NCBI GenBank assembly: GCA_044358835.1
Contig: JBIKNF010000019.1
Location: 1-28,562 of the forward strand
Length of the DNA: 28,562 nt
Origin: JAJTHC01 sp044358835
GTDB taxonomy: Bacteria; Cyanobacteriota; Vampirovibrionia; Vampirovibrionales; JAJTHC01
Direction of reading: 5' to 3'
How positions within the stretch are numbered: position 1 is the stretch's first letter; each line of letters starts with the position of its first letter. The position numbers and the translations under genes are program-made. Of the stretch, positions 6,940 through 15,257 are shown one piece after another. The notes beneath the pieces are model-generated. The model had not been told where the DNA came from. It did not search any database and saw nothing but the letters and a program-made list of their open reading frames with translations.

Positions 6940-9501
6940 GTGACTAGCGAAACCCCTATTCTTGCAAACAATGCCCCTTCTTTCAACAATGACCCCTTAT
7001 TTCAGCAAGCCCATGACGGCATTGGCATTCGCCGTTTACATAACGGCTTACTGAAGATTCAAGTTAAAACCCCTGTGCCTGACAGCGAAGCTCTGGCAGT
7101 GGTCTATACCCCTGGGGTGGCCAAACCTTGTTTGGAAATTCAGAAAGATGAGCAAATCTCTTTTCCTTACACCATGCGTGGTAATACCATCGGGATTGTT
7201 TCTAATGGTTCGAGTGTTTACGGCTTGGGCGAAGCAGGGGCAGAAGCGTCGATCCCTATTTTAGAATCTAAAGCCATTTTACATAAGCACTTGGCCAATA
7301 TCGATGCTGTGCCCATTGCGATTGACACCGACGATGAAGAACAGTTTGTGGAAACGTTGCGTCAGTTGGAACCCACCTTTGGGGCCTTTCAACTAGAAGG
7401 CATTAAAGCCCCTGATTGTTATGTGATTGAAGACAAACTCAAACGCGCGTTGAATGTGCCTGTTATGCATGGGGAACATTCAACCGCAGTGGTAGTGGTA
7501 GCAGGTATTTTAAATGCCTTAAAAGTGGCCGGTAAAAAATTGAAAGAATCCAAAATTGTGATGTTTGGCGTAGGAACCAGTGGCATTGCAACTGCACGCT
7601 TATTGATTCAATTAGGCATTAAAGAACTGCTTTTATGTGACGAGCATGGCCGAATCGCCAATACCCGCCCTGTTGGCATGAGTTGGATGAAAGCTCAGCT
7701 GGCGCGTCACACCAATCCTAAAAACGTGATTCAGTCGCTTGAATCGTGTTTTGACGGGGCAGACGCTTATATTGGCTATAAAGATGCCGTCCACATTCAA
7801 CCCACGCTTATTCAACGCATGGCCGAAAAGCCTGTTGTTTTTGCTTTTTCATTGCCTGAAGCCGAAGTGTCTTACCAAGAAGCGATTGCCGAAGGGGCGT
7901 TTATTTATGCGTCTCAACAGTCTGAATTTCCTAATGCCTTAAATGTGGCGATGGCCTACCCCGGTATTTTACGTGGGGCTTTAGATGTATGTGCGGTGCG
8001 TTTGACCCGTCGCATGTTTGTGGCCGCCACCTTTGCACTGGCTGGCATGGTGAATGATGAAGATCTTTCCACGACGCGTTTACTACCTACCATGGATGCC
8101 CGTGTGGCAGGAACGGTGGCTCGTGCTGTAGCGCAATCGGCTTTAGAAGACGGTGTGGCTCGTGAATTGGTGTCGCCTCAAAGTATTGAAGCCAATGTAT
8201 TAAAATATATGAAAGAAGGTAGTGCCTCGTGGATTAAACCCCCTTCCACCGAAAAAGCCTATGACACCATGACCACAGATGAAAAAGCCATGGAATTGCG
8301 TCGTCGCTATCAAGGGGTGATTGAAACCACCACCGCAGTAAAAGGGACGAATCAAAAGGTGCTTGAAGAAATTCACGCCGTGCCGAATGCGGTGAAAGCC
8401 TGCCGTGCCATTCAAGAAGATCCGAGTGAAGTGTATAATTTAACGTGTAAACGTAACTTGGTGGCTGTTATTACGGATGGTTCCGCCGTCTTGGGCTTGG
8501 GCAACATCGGCGCAGGAGCAGGTTTGCCTGTCATGGAAGGTAAAAGCGTTTTATTTAAAGCTTTTGGTGATGTAGAAGCCTTTCCTATTTGCTTGAATAC
8601 GCAAAATGTGGATGAATTGTTGGCCTCAATCAAGGCGTTGACCCCTATTTTTGGTGGCATTAACCTTGAAGACATTGCGGCGCCTCGATGCTTTGAGCTT
8701 GAAGAGCGTTTGATTGCTGAAACGAATATCCCCATTTTTCATGACGATCAACATGGTACTGCGGTTGTTGCGGTTGCGGCTATTTTAAATGCGGTAAAAG
8801 CCGTCGGTAAAAACCTCAACGAAGTGCGTATTGCCGTCAACGGAGCGGGGGCATCTGCCCTAAGCGTGTCTCGTTTGCTCTTGCGTGCGGGGGTGAAAGA
8901 CATTATTATTTGCGACACCAAAGGAATCATCTACGAAGGTCGTACCGCTGGGATGAATGCCTTTAAAGAAAAAATTGCTAAACTCACGAACCTAACAGGT
9001 ATGCAAGGATCGCTTGATGATGCGGTTCGCGGTTCAGATATTTTAATTGGTCTTTCTGTACCGGGAGCCTTTACGCAAGACATGATTCGCACCATGAACC
9101 CTGACCCCATTGTGCTGGCGATGGCAAACCCCACGCCTGAAATCATGCCTCACGAAGCGCATGCCGCTGGTGTTAGAATCATGGCCACAGGGCGGAGCGA
9201 CTTCCCCAATCAAGTCAATAATTGCTTGGCGTTCCCAGGTATTTTCCGTGGGGCGTTGGATATGCGAGCGTCTGTCATTAACGAAGAAATGAAGCTGGCC
9301 GCCGCCTATGCGATCGCTTCTGTCGTGACGGAAGACAATCTCAAAAACGGCGTGATTATTCCCTCAGTCTTTGATTTGTCGGTGCCTCCGATGGTGGCCA
9401 AAGCCGTGGCTCAAGCCGCGATCGACACAGGGGTGAATCGTGTGAATGAGTTCACGCCTGAAGACATTGCTCACAAGTTGGAAGCCTACCTACAGGCGTA
9501 A
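6940..9501 (+). CDS. Tandem-duplicated malic enzyme (two fused domains)
   Basis: 853 residues made of two complete malic-enzyme units (about 25-430 and 440-850). Malic enzymes oxidatively decarboxylate malate to pyruvate with NAD(P). Unit 1 keeps the catalytic Tyr (YTPGVA, Tyr56), Lys111 and a GVGTSG dinucleotide loop. Its metal site is broken: LEDI has become LEGI (153-155), and the usual HDDQHGT is HGEHST with one residue lost. Unit 2 has an intact metal site (Glu577-Asp578, HDDQHG at 601-606), Lys535 and GAGASA, but the YTPGVA motif is missing and Ala480 stands where Tyr belongs. The Tyr-Lys spacing is 55 in both units, so the alignment is secure. The two halves look complementary, giving one composite active site. 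No phosphotransacetylase-like domain follows. I chose GTG 6940 because GAGGA lies eight bases upstream; a TTG at 6925 is the alternative. Confidence 0.9.
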   Translation: MTSETPILANNAPSFNNDPLFQQAHDGIGIRRLHNGLLKIQVKTPVPDSEALAVVYTPGVAKPCLEIQKDEQISFPYTMRGNTIGIVSNGSSVYGLGEAGAEASIPILESKAILHKHLANIDAVPIAIDTDDEEQFVETLRQLEPTFGAFQLEGIKAPDCYVIEDKLKRALNVPVMHGEHSTAVVVVAGILNALKVAGKKLKESKIVMFGVGTSGIATARLLIQLGIKELLLCDEHGRIANTRPVGMSWMKAQLARHTNPKNVIQSLESCFDGADAYIGYKDAVHIQPTLIQRMAEKPVVFAFSLPEAEVSYQEAIAEGAFIYASQQSEFPNALNVAMAYPGILRGALDVCAVRLTRRMFVAATFALAGMVNDEDLSTTRLLPTMDARVAGTVARAVAQSALEDGVARELVSPQSIEANVLKYMKEGSASWIKPPSTEKAYDTMTTDEKAMELRRRYQGVIETTTAVKGTNQKVLEEIHAVPNAVKACRAIQEDPSEVYNLTCKRNLVAVITDGSAVLGLGNIGAGAGLPVMEGKSVLFKAFGDVEAFPICLNTQNVDELLASIKALTPIFGGINLEDIAAPRCFELEERLIAETNIPIFHDDQHGTAVVAVAAILNAVKAVGKNLNEVRIAVNGAGASALSVSRLLLRAGVKDIIICDTKGIIYEGRTAGMNAFKEKIAKLTNLTGMQGSLDDAVRGSDILIGLSVPGAFTQDMIRTMNPDPIVLAMANPTPEIMPHEAHAAGVRIMATGRSDFPNQVNNCLAFPGIFRGALDMRASVINEEMKLAAAYAIASVVTEDNLKNGVIIPSVFDLSVPPMVAKAVAQAAIDTGVNRVNEFTPEDIAHKLEAYLQA

Positions 9502-9519
9502 GTCTTCACGTTTTTATGG

Positions 9520-9560
9520 AAAACACGTCTTTTTTCTAAAAGAAGGGGCGTGTTTTTCTT
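9520..9560. terminator. Bidirectional terminator between convergent genes
   Basis: AAAACACG (9520-9527) pairs with CGTGTTTT (9549-9556), with a second inner stem TCTTTT/AAAAGA. T-rich tracts lie on both sides (TTTTTCTTTTATTT on plus, TTTTCC on minus). It serves the end of the malic enzyme gene and abuts the mnmE stop codon. Confidence 0.7.
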
Positions 9561-10973
9561 TTATTTCCCGACGCAAAAACGAGAAAACACCTCATCCAAA
9601 ACAGCTTCAGATGTATCAATCCCCAACAGCGTGTCGAGTTCACGCAAGGCATCGGTGAGCGGAATACTCACCAGATCCAACGGAAAAGACGGCGTGTTTA
9701 GCGTGGCTTGGGCGTGTTGCACGTGCGTCGTCATGCCATGCAAGCAATCCAGCTGGCGTTGATTTAAGCAAAGTTCGGCATCTTGCACGGTGTTATTGCC
9801 TAAGCCTGCTTGCACGTGGCTTTCAAGCCAACTTAAGACACCCGCAACGCCGTGAAAGGACAAAACGGAAACAGCTTGCCAATCGGGGAAATGCGTCGCT
9901 AAACGGCCCTGTTCTTCAAGGTTGAGTGTATCGACTTTGTTGATGATTTTCAGTAAGGGCGTGCCTTCAGGCAGTTGCGACAACAAACGAGCGTCTTCCG
10001 CAGGGAGGGTGCTAAAATCAGGCGCCAACACCGACGCATCCACCAGATACAAAAGAGCATCCGCTTCTAGCGACGCTTGCACACTGCGTTCAACGCCGAG
10101 TTGTTCGACGACATCTTGAGCGTGGCGAAGCCCAGCGGTATCCACCAGCGTGACAGGCACACCTACCACCACCAGCCGTTCGGTCACAATGTCTCGAGTC
10201 GTGCCAGCGAGTTCGGTTACGATGCTTCGTTCTTGGCTCAAAAGGGCGTTAAATAGCGACGATTTCCCTGCATTCGGTTGCCCCAAAAGAGCAATTTTCA
10301 GCCCATGACGCATCAAGCCGTAGCGTTTGGATTGCGTCGTAAAGGCGGACGCTTGTGCCACAAGGGCATCGAGCGTTTCATGCAATGCGTGGCGATCGGG
10401 TTCGTCGACTTCTTCGGGGTAGTCCATGGCGGCGACGATGTTGGCTTGTATGTCGATGAGGACGTCTCGCAGTTGGAAGATCCGCTTGCCGAGCGTGTTG
10501 GCGTTGAGGGTTTGCACCGCCACTTGGGCGAGTGCCTTGCCTTCGGCGTGAATGGCGTCCGCAATGGCTTCGGCTTGGGCGAGATTGAGCTTGCCGTTCA
10601 GGAAGGCACGCAAGGTGAACTCGCCTTTGGGGGCGAGCATGGCACCCGCCTTGAGGCAGAGCCTAACAATTTCTTGCGGAATGACGGTACCGCCGTGGCA
10701 TTGAATCTCGATCACGTCTTCGCCTGTGAAGCTGTGGGGGGCTTTGAAGGGGAGCAGAATCACATTGTCGATGAGCGTTTGCGTTTGCGGATCCACCACG
10801 TTGCCATAGGCGATGCGTCCTTTTTGCAGGGGTTTGCCTTGAAAGAGGCGTTCAGCGATATACCACGCCTGTTGACCGCTTAGGCGAATAACCGCCACGC
10901 CAGCAGGACCAGACGCCGTGGCTTGGGCAACGATCGTGGGGGCATCGTGGGTGACAGGCAGGGTAGGGGGCAT
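9561..10973 (-). CDS. mnmE: tRNA modification GTPase MnmE
   Basis: 470 residues with the full MnmE plan: an N-terminal folate-binding domain (TIVAQATASGPAGVAVIRLSG; CHGG near 95), a helical domain, an inserted G domain with GQPNAGKSS (P-loop, about 229-237), GTTRD, DTAGL and NKVD, and the C-terminal signature FCVGK, whose Cys is conserved. With MnmG it installs the carboxymethylaminomethyl group on wobble U34 of several tRNAs. mnmG is not in the window. I chose ATG 10973 because it follows the TPR stop codon by one base with AAGG upstream; a GTG at 11003 would overlap the TPR gene. It is probably cotranscribed with the TPR gene. Confidence 0.95.
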   Translation of the reverse strand: MPPTLPVTHDAPTIVAQATASGPAGVAVIRLSGQQAWYIAERLFQGKPLQKGRIAYGNVVDPQTQTLIDNVILLPFKAPHSFTGEDVIEIQCHGGTVIPQEIVRLCLKAGAMLAPKGEFTLRAFLNGKLNLAQAEAIADAIHAEGKALAQVAVQTLNANTLGKRIFQLRDVLIDIQANIVAAMDYPEEVDEPDRHALHETLDALVAQASAFTTQSKRYGLMRHGLKIALLGQPNAGKSSLFNALLSQERSIVTELAGTTRDIVTERLVVVGVPVTLVDTAGLRHAQDVVEQLGVERSVQASLEADALLYLVDASVLAPDFSTLPAEDARLLSQLPEGTPLLKIINKVDTLNLEEQGRLATHFPDWQAVSVLSFHGVAGVLSWLESHVQAGLGNNTVQDAELCLNQRQLDCLHGMTTHVQHAQATLNTPSFPLDLVSIPLTDALRELDTLLGIDTSEAVLDEVFSRFCVGK

Positions 10974-10974
10974 T

Positions 10975-12252
10975 TTATTTGCCTTGTTGAGCGAATTGGT
11001 CACTCACCACATTTTTGGTTTTAATCGCTTCTCTATAGCCTTCCATATCGCCTTGTTCGACGAATAGGTGTTTGGCTTTTTCTAAATCGGCAAAAGCTCC
11101 TGTTTTATCACCAGATAGGGCTTTCGCAAGCCCTCGAGCTTCGAAGGCGTGGGCATGTTTTGGATTAAACTGAATCGCTTTGGTAAAATCTTGTATGGCT
11201 CCAGTATTATCCCGTAAGCCAAATTTTAAAATCCCTCTATTATTGTAAGCATCAGAAAATTGTGGGTTCAGCTGAATGGCTTTGTTATAATCTTGTATGG
11301 CTCCTGTCTTATCACCTAAATCACCTTTCGCAGTCCCTCGATTGCTGTAGGCAAGAGCACCTTGTGGGTTCAGCTGAATGGCTTTGTTATAATCTTGAAT
11401 CGCCCCTGCCTTATCACCTAATTGTGATTTCGCAAGCCCTCGATTGTTGTAGGCACCAGCATATTGTGGATTGAATTCAATCGCTTGGGTGTAATCGTCT
11501 ATCGCCCCTGTCTTGTCGCCTAAGTCACCTTTCGCAGTCCCTCGATTGCTGTAGGCAGTGGCATATTGTGGATTAAGTTGAATAGCGGTGTTGAAATCTT
11601 GAATTGCTCCTGTCTTATCGCCTAAATCACTTTTCGCAACTCCTCGATTGCTGTAGGTTATGGCATCTTGCGGATTGAGTTGGATGGCTTTGGTGAAATC
11701 CTGAATCGCCCCTGCCTTATCACCTAAGGCAAGTTTCACATTCCCTCGATTGCCGTAGGCTTCAGCAAGTTGTGGATCAAGCTGAATAGCGATGTTGTAA
11801 TCTTGTATGGCTCCAGCTTTATCGCCTAAATCATATTTAGAATTCCCTCGACAGTAATAGGCATTGGCATCTTTCGAATCAAGTTGGATGGCTTTGGTGA
11901 AATCCTGAATCGCCCCTGTGTTATCGCCTAAGGCAAGTTTTGCCTTCCCTTTATTGTAATAGGCAATGGCAAGTTGTGGATTGATTTGAATGGCTTTGTT
12001 GTAATCTTGGATGGCTCCTGTGTGATCACCTAAATCACTTTTTGCAAGCCCTCGAAGACCGTAGGCACCAGCAAGTTGTGGATTAAGCTCAATCGTTTTT
12101 GTATAATACTTTATAGCTTCAGGATATTGTTTTTGCTTATAAGCTATATTACCTTTTTCAAAGGCTTCTTCGGCGGTTTGGGCAAAGGCGTGCAAGGGGG
12201 TTAGCAACAGTAACGCCACAAGGGCTAGGGTTTTCAATTTCAAGGTTTTCAT
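10975..12252 (-). CDS. Secreted TPR-repeat protein
   Basis: 425 residues. A Sec signal peptide (LALVALLLLTPLHAFAQ, cleavage after AFA near residue 24) is followed by eleven consecutive 34-residue tetratricopeptide repeats (about residues 27-400) of the form AYxNRGxAKxDLGDKxGAIQDYNKAIQLNPQ. TPR arrays are protein-interaction scaffolds, and this one would lie in the periplasm or outside. The partner is unknown. The repeats are also very alike at DNA level (102-bp period), which indicates recent expansion or homogenisation. AGGA lies eight bases before the ATG. The stop codon is separated from mnmE by one base, so the two are translated as a unit. Confidence 0.85.
   Translation of the reverse strand: MKTLKLKTLALVALLLLTPLHAFAQTAEEAFEKGNIAYKQKQYPEAIKYYTKTIELNPQLAGAYGLRGLAKSDLGDHTGAIQDYNKAIQINPQLAIAYYNKGKAKLALGDNTGAIQDFTKAIQLDSKDANAYYCRGNSKYDLGDKAGAIQDYNIAIQLDPQLAEAYGNRGNVKLALGDKAGAIQDFTKAIQLNPQDAITYSNRGVAKSDLGDKTGAIQDFNTAIQLNPQYATAYSNRGTAKGDLGDKTGAIDDYTQAIEFNPQYAGAYNNRGLAKSQLGDKAGAIQDYNKAIQLNPQGALAYSNRGTAKGDLGDKTGAIQDYNKAIQLNPQFSDAYNNRGILKFGLRDNTGAIQDFTKAIQFNPKHAHAFEARGLAKALSGDKTGAFADLEKAKHLFVEQGDMEGYREAIKTKNVVSDQFAQQGK
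11060..12170 (-). repeat. 102-bp tandem repeats inside the TPR gene
   Basis: About eleven in-frame units of 102 bp encode the TPRs. Phrases such as AATCTTGTATGGCTCC and CCCTCGATTG recur nearly unchanged. Such an array is prone to unit gain and loss by slippage or recombination. Confidence 0.75.
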
Positions 12253-12329
12253 CGGCGTGTCCTTTTTTGTTGGGGTATTGCTTTATTTTAGCAAGCCCAC
12301 CGCTCCCTGTAAAGCAAGGCTTTTTCTTA

Positions 12330-12547
12330 CTCCCTCTCCATTAGGGAGAGGGTTGGGGTGAGGGATTCGGGATGCCCAATTATAGCTGGTGTCCCTCCTC
12401 CTAGCCTCCTCCCTAAGGGAGGAGGGACAAAGCCAGTCGTTCTTACTCCCACCCCTTTAAGGGGAGGGTTGGGGTGGGGAGTAGATGTCACGCTGTATTC
12501 TAAAAATCCCCCCCTCTCCCTAGCCCTCTCCTCAAGGAGAGGGGACA
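12330..12547. repeat. Cluster of palindromic intergenic repeats (REP-like)
   Basis: Four G/C-rich hairpins in a row fill most of the gap between two divergent genes: CCCTCTCC/GGAGAGGG (12332-12352), GTCCCTCCTCC/GGAGGAGGGAC (12391-12428, perfect 11 bp), ACTCCCACCCC/GGGGTGGGGAGT (12445-12481) and CCCCTCTCC/GGAGAGGGG (12512-12544). They alternate between two forms: type A ends GGGTTGGGGTG, and type B ends GGGACAAAGC. The pair A-B occurs twice. The open frames here on both strands come from the repeats and are not genes. Confidence 0.7.
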
Positions 12548-12695
12548 AAGCAAAAAGCATTTCCTTAAAAAAACAATCGTCTAGCACAAAATAACACAAC
12601 GCGTGTGTTTATGCTTTTAGGACGTCTTCTTTGCTTGCCAACAAGCGTCCGCAGATTTTAGGCATCAACAAGATTCATATAGGCAACCACCATTC

Positions 12696-14048
12696 ATGTA
12701 TCCACGTTTAGGGCTTAACCCTTACTCTTCTATTCATTCGCTTCGCTATGGCGAAAATACGGCTTATGGGCGCCCGACGTATGGGCTTACCCCGCCAGCG
12801 AATCCTTATGGGGGGGGCTTGGCGTTGAATTACGGTGAACGCGTGTACAACAACCCTATTCATTACGGCGTAACGCCCCCAAGCGCTCCCACTTTAGGCC
12901 ACATTCCTCTCTTTTTTGGGGAAGCCACGAATCGCTTTCGTCCCGATTATGGGGTGGTTCCCCCGACGGCCCCCACGGTGGGCGGGGCTTCTCTGATTTT
13001 TGGGGAATCCGTCAATCTCGATCGCATTACTTACGGCATTACGCCGCCTGTTTTGCCCGCGCCTCGTCCCCAAGTCAATGTCGCCCCCGTCGTGCCAGAC
13101 ATCCCCGTTCCTCAATACAACGTGCCTGATCGACCCATTCACTACCCACCGCCCACCACGTATGATGCGGGCGATTACCCTTTGCCCCCTCAAGCGAATA
13201 ACCCCATCACCTACGCGCCTAATACCTACCCGCAAGTAGAAAATACGGGCGCCTTGCAACCCTTGCCAGAAGGGGGAAGCGCGCTGTTTAATCCCTATGC
13301 CACGACCATTCCTGCTGAACAGATGGCACCGAGTGGAGGGGCAGTCGCCAGTTCTTCTAATAGTGAACTGGCAGGGGTGTTAGGGGCAACCAACGCCATG
13401 ATTGCCGAAGGCAGCCAAGTGGAACAGTTTACCAAACTCTATGCGTCTCAAGAAGAGCAAATGCGTCAACAGCAAGCCCTTCAAAGGCAACAGCAATACC
13501 TCTCGCCTGATTTGACCCAGCAGTACTATCAGCAGTCGCAAGCTATTACCAATGCGTACCAGCAAGGGCAAAGTACTCTTCCCGTTCAAGGGGATGCATT
13601 TAAATTGGCTCTTTCTCATACATTAAAAGCAGAAGGGGGATATTCAAATAATCCTAATGACACAGGCGGTGCAACAATGAAGGGTGTAACCCAAGCCACA
13701 TATGATAGTTACCTTAAGAAAAAAGGACAGCCAAGCAAGCATGTGAAGGGTATTTCACAAGCAGAAATCGAGGATGTTTATTATAATGATTACTGGAAAG
13801 CCAGTGGATCAGATGCAATTGCGACAAGTAATAGAGCCTTAGCTATGGTAAATTTTGACACTGCTGTTAACATGGGTGTTGGACGAGCCAAAGAATTACT
13901 TTCTCAAAGCGGTGGGGATGTTAATAAATATCTTTCAATAAGAGAGCAAAAATATCGTGAGTTTGCCAGCAAGGGAAACCAAAAAGTATTTTTACAAGGT
14001 TGGCTCAACAGAAATGCGTCATTACGTGAAGCCGTTTCAAATGTGTAA
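12696..14048 (+). CDS. Chimeric YG/PP-repeat protein with GH108-type lysozyme domain
   Basis: 450 residues in three parts. Residues 1-115 hold four repeats of about 28 residues, each with YGE/FGE and then YGxTPPxAP. Residues 115-300 are Pro-, Gln- and Asn-rich and look disordered (MRQQQALQRQQQYL). Residues about 300-450 match the glycoside hydrolase 108 lysozyme family: KAEGGYSNNPNDTGGATMKG with the presumed catalytic Glu313, then YWKASGSD and FDTAVNMG. That domain cleaves peptidoglycan. No signal peptide is visible, as in many phage endolysins, so export would need a tail, a holin or a dedicated system. DNA composition changes sharply: the first 900 bp are G/C-rich, while the lysozyme part is clearly A/T-richer, which suggests a domain acquired from elsewhere. 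The ribosome site is weak (AGG 15 bases upstream). Confidence 0.8.
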   Translation: MYPRLGLNPYSSIHSLRYGENTAYGRPTYGLTPPANPYGGGLALNYGERVYNNPIHYGVTPPSAPTLGHIPLFFGEATNRFRPDYGVVPPTAPTVGGASLIFGESVNLDRITYGITPPVLPAPRPQVNVAPVVPDIPVPQYNVPDRPIHYPPPTTYDAGDYPLPPQANNPITYAPNTYPQVENTGALQPLPEGGSALFNPYATTIPAEQMAPSGGAVASSSNSELAGVLGATNAMIAEGSQVEQFTKLYASQEEQMRQQQALQRQQQYLSPDLTQQYYQQSQAITNAYQQGQSTLPVQGDAFKLALSHTLKAEGGYSNNPNDTGGATMKGVTQATYDSYLKKKGQPSKHVKGISQAEIEDVYYNDYWKASGSDAIATSNRALAMVNFDTAVNMGVGRAKELLSQSGGDVNKYLSIREQKYREFASKGNQKVFLQGWLNRNASLREAVSNV

Positions 14049-14078
14049 AAGCAAAAATAATTATAGAGTTTTAGATTT

Positions 14079-15257
14079 TTATTGAAGTCCTACAAAATCA
14101 CATAGGACGCTATTCATGTGTGGGATCCACGCGGGGTGCAAGGTATAAGCGTCGTTTCGCTTTTCAACTTGCCCTTGGGCTATTTTTTCCGTCAACAAGG
14201 CTTCCACATGACGCCACAACGCTGGCGAAGGGCAGGCTTCTTTTAAGGTGGATGCTTTCACGCCCACTTGCGTTAAACGCAACCCAAAAATCAATAGATT
14301 TTCAAACCGTTCGACATCGCTCACCGCCGTTTCTTGGGTAATTTCAGACACTTGCGAAAAATCCGTATACGTCTTTAAATCACTTGGCACGCTATAGCGT
14401 GTGGGATGCACATAGCCATGAGCCGAAGGTCCAAAGGCGAGTACATTTTTTTGTTGCCAGTACGCCAAATTATGACGACTTTCAAAACCCTTTTTGGCAA
14501 AATTGGACGCTTCATAACGATGAAATCCCTGTTGCGTGAGGTACTCCACCGCCCATTCGTAAAACAGAACATGCTCTTCTTCGGTGGGGAGCGGATACTG
14601 TTTGGGCGCTTTGATGGACAACGTTTCCAGTGCTGTTCCTGCTTCGAGTTGCAGGCCGTACATGGAAATATGTTGAATCGGTAGATCGCAGGCGCTTTTT
14701 ACGCTGGCTTGCCAGCTAGCAAAGCTTTGAGTGGGAATCCCGTACATGAGATCCACACTAATGTTGGCAGAATGACCCATGACTTGGGCTAAATCTAAAA
14801 TACGTTTTTGGGCGGTTTGAACATTATGACGACGGCTTAATTTCTTCAATTCTTCATTATTGAAGGATTGTACCCCCACACTAAAACGATTGATCCCCAA
14901 AGCCAAGTAGGCTTCTAAAGGGCTGGTTAAATCATCCGGATTTAGTTCAAAGGTTATTTCAGCGCTAGCAGAAAACGCTTGAAAGGCTTCAATTTCTTTT
15001 ACAATACTACCCACTTCTAAGGCGGTTAATAGACTTGGGGTGCCTCCCCCAAAATAGATGGTTTGAAGGGGTGAACGCAAAACTTGTGCGTTTAACGCAG
15101 AAAATCGCGCGTGAATTTCTCGTGTTAAGGCTTTAAGGTAAGCTGGGATCCCGCCATGCTTTTCGAGTTCAAGGTAAAAATCACAATACACGCAACGAGA
15201 TTTACAAAACGGCACATGAATATAAAGGTGTTCAACACCATGAAGGTTCAATGGCAT
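14079..15257 (-). CDS. hemW: Radical SAM haem chaperone HemW
   Basis: 392 residues. HVPFCKSRCVYCDFY gives the radical-SAM CxxxCxxC cluster (Cys18, Cys22, Cys25) with the HemW-type CDF ending. GGGTPS is the SAM-binding glycine motif, and FELNPDDL, RFSVGVQSF and RHNLAYW are HemW/HemN hallmarks; HNxxYW is typical of HemW. HemW binds haem and is thought to deliver it to membrane enzymes. It was long annotated as an oxygen-independent coproporphyrinogen oxidase, but lacks features needed for that reaction. The ATG directly follows the ssb stop codon (TAAATG, no gap) and has no Shine-Dalgarno of its own, so translation is probably coupled to ssb. Confidence 0.92.
   Translation of the reverse strand: MPLNLHGVEHLYIHVPFCKSRCVYCDFYLELEKHGGIPAYLKALTREIHARFSALNAQVLRSPLQTIYFGGGTPSLLTALEVGSIVKEIEAFQAFSASAEITFELNPDDLTSPLEAYLALGINRFSVGVQSFNNEELKKLSRRHNVQTAQKRILDLAQVMGHSANISVDLMYGIPTQSFASWQASVKSACDLPIQHISMYGLQLEAGTALETLSIKAPKQYPLPTEEEHVLFYEWAVEYLTQQGFHRYEASNFAKKGFESRHNLAYWQQKNVLAFGPSAHGYVHPTRYSVPSDLKTYTDFSQVSEITQETAVSDVERFENLLIFGLRLTQVGVKASTLKEACPSPALWRHVEALLTEKIAQGQVEKRNDAYTLHPAWIPHMNSVLCDFVGLQ

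Noticed and set aside
10278..10883. 201-codon open frame on the plus strand
   Set aside because: It lies entirely inside mnmE on the other strand, whose motifs are unmistakable. It has no ribosome site and its His/Gly/Glu-rich product looks like an antisense shadow.
11060..12170. CRISPR-like regular repeats
   Set aside because: The 102-bp period encodes in-frame 34-residue TPRs, and there are no unique spacers between short identical repeats.
12327..12599. Open frames on both strands in the 12.3-12.6 kb gap
   Set aside because: Both are made of the palindromic repeats, and the same sequence recurs outside any gene at 27.3 kb.
12894..13259. 121-codon open frame on the minus strand
   Set aside because: It is antisense to the G/C-rich repeat part of the chimeric lysozyme gene. 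The Arg/Gly-rich product is what the reverse of Pro/Tyr codons gives.
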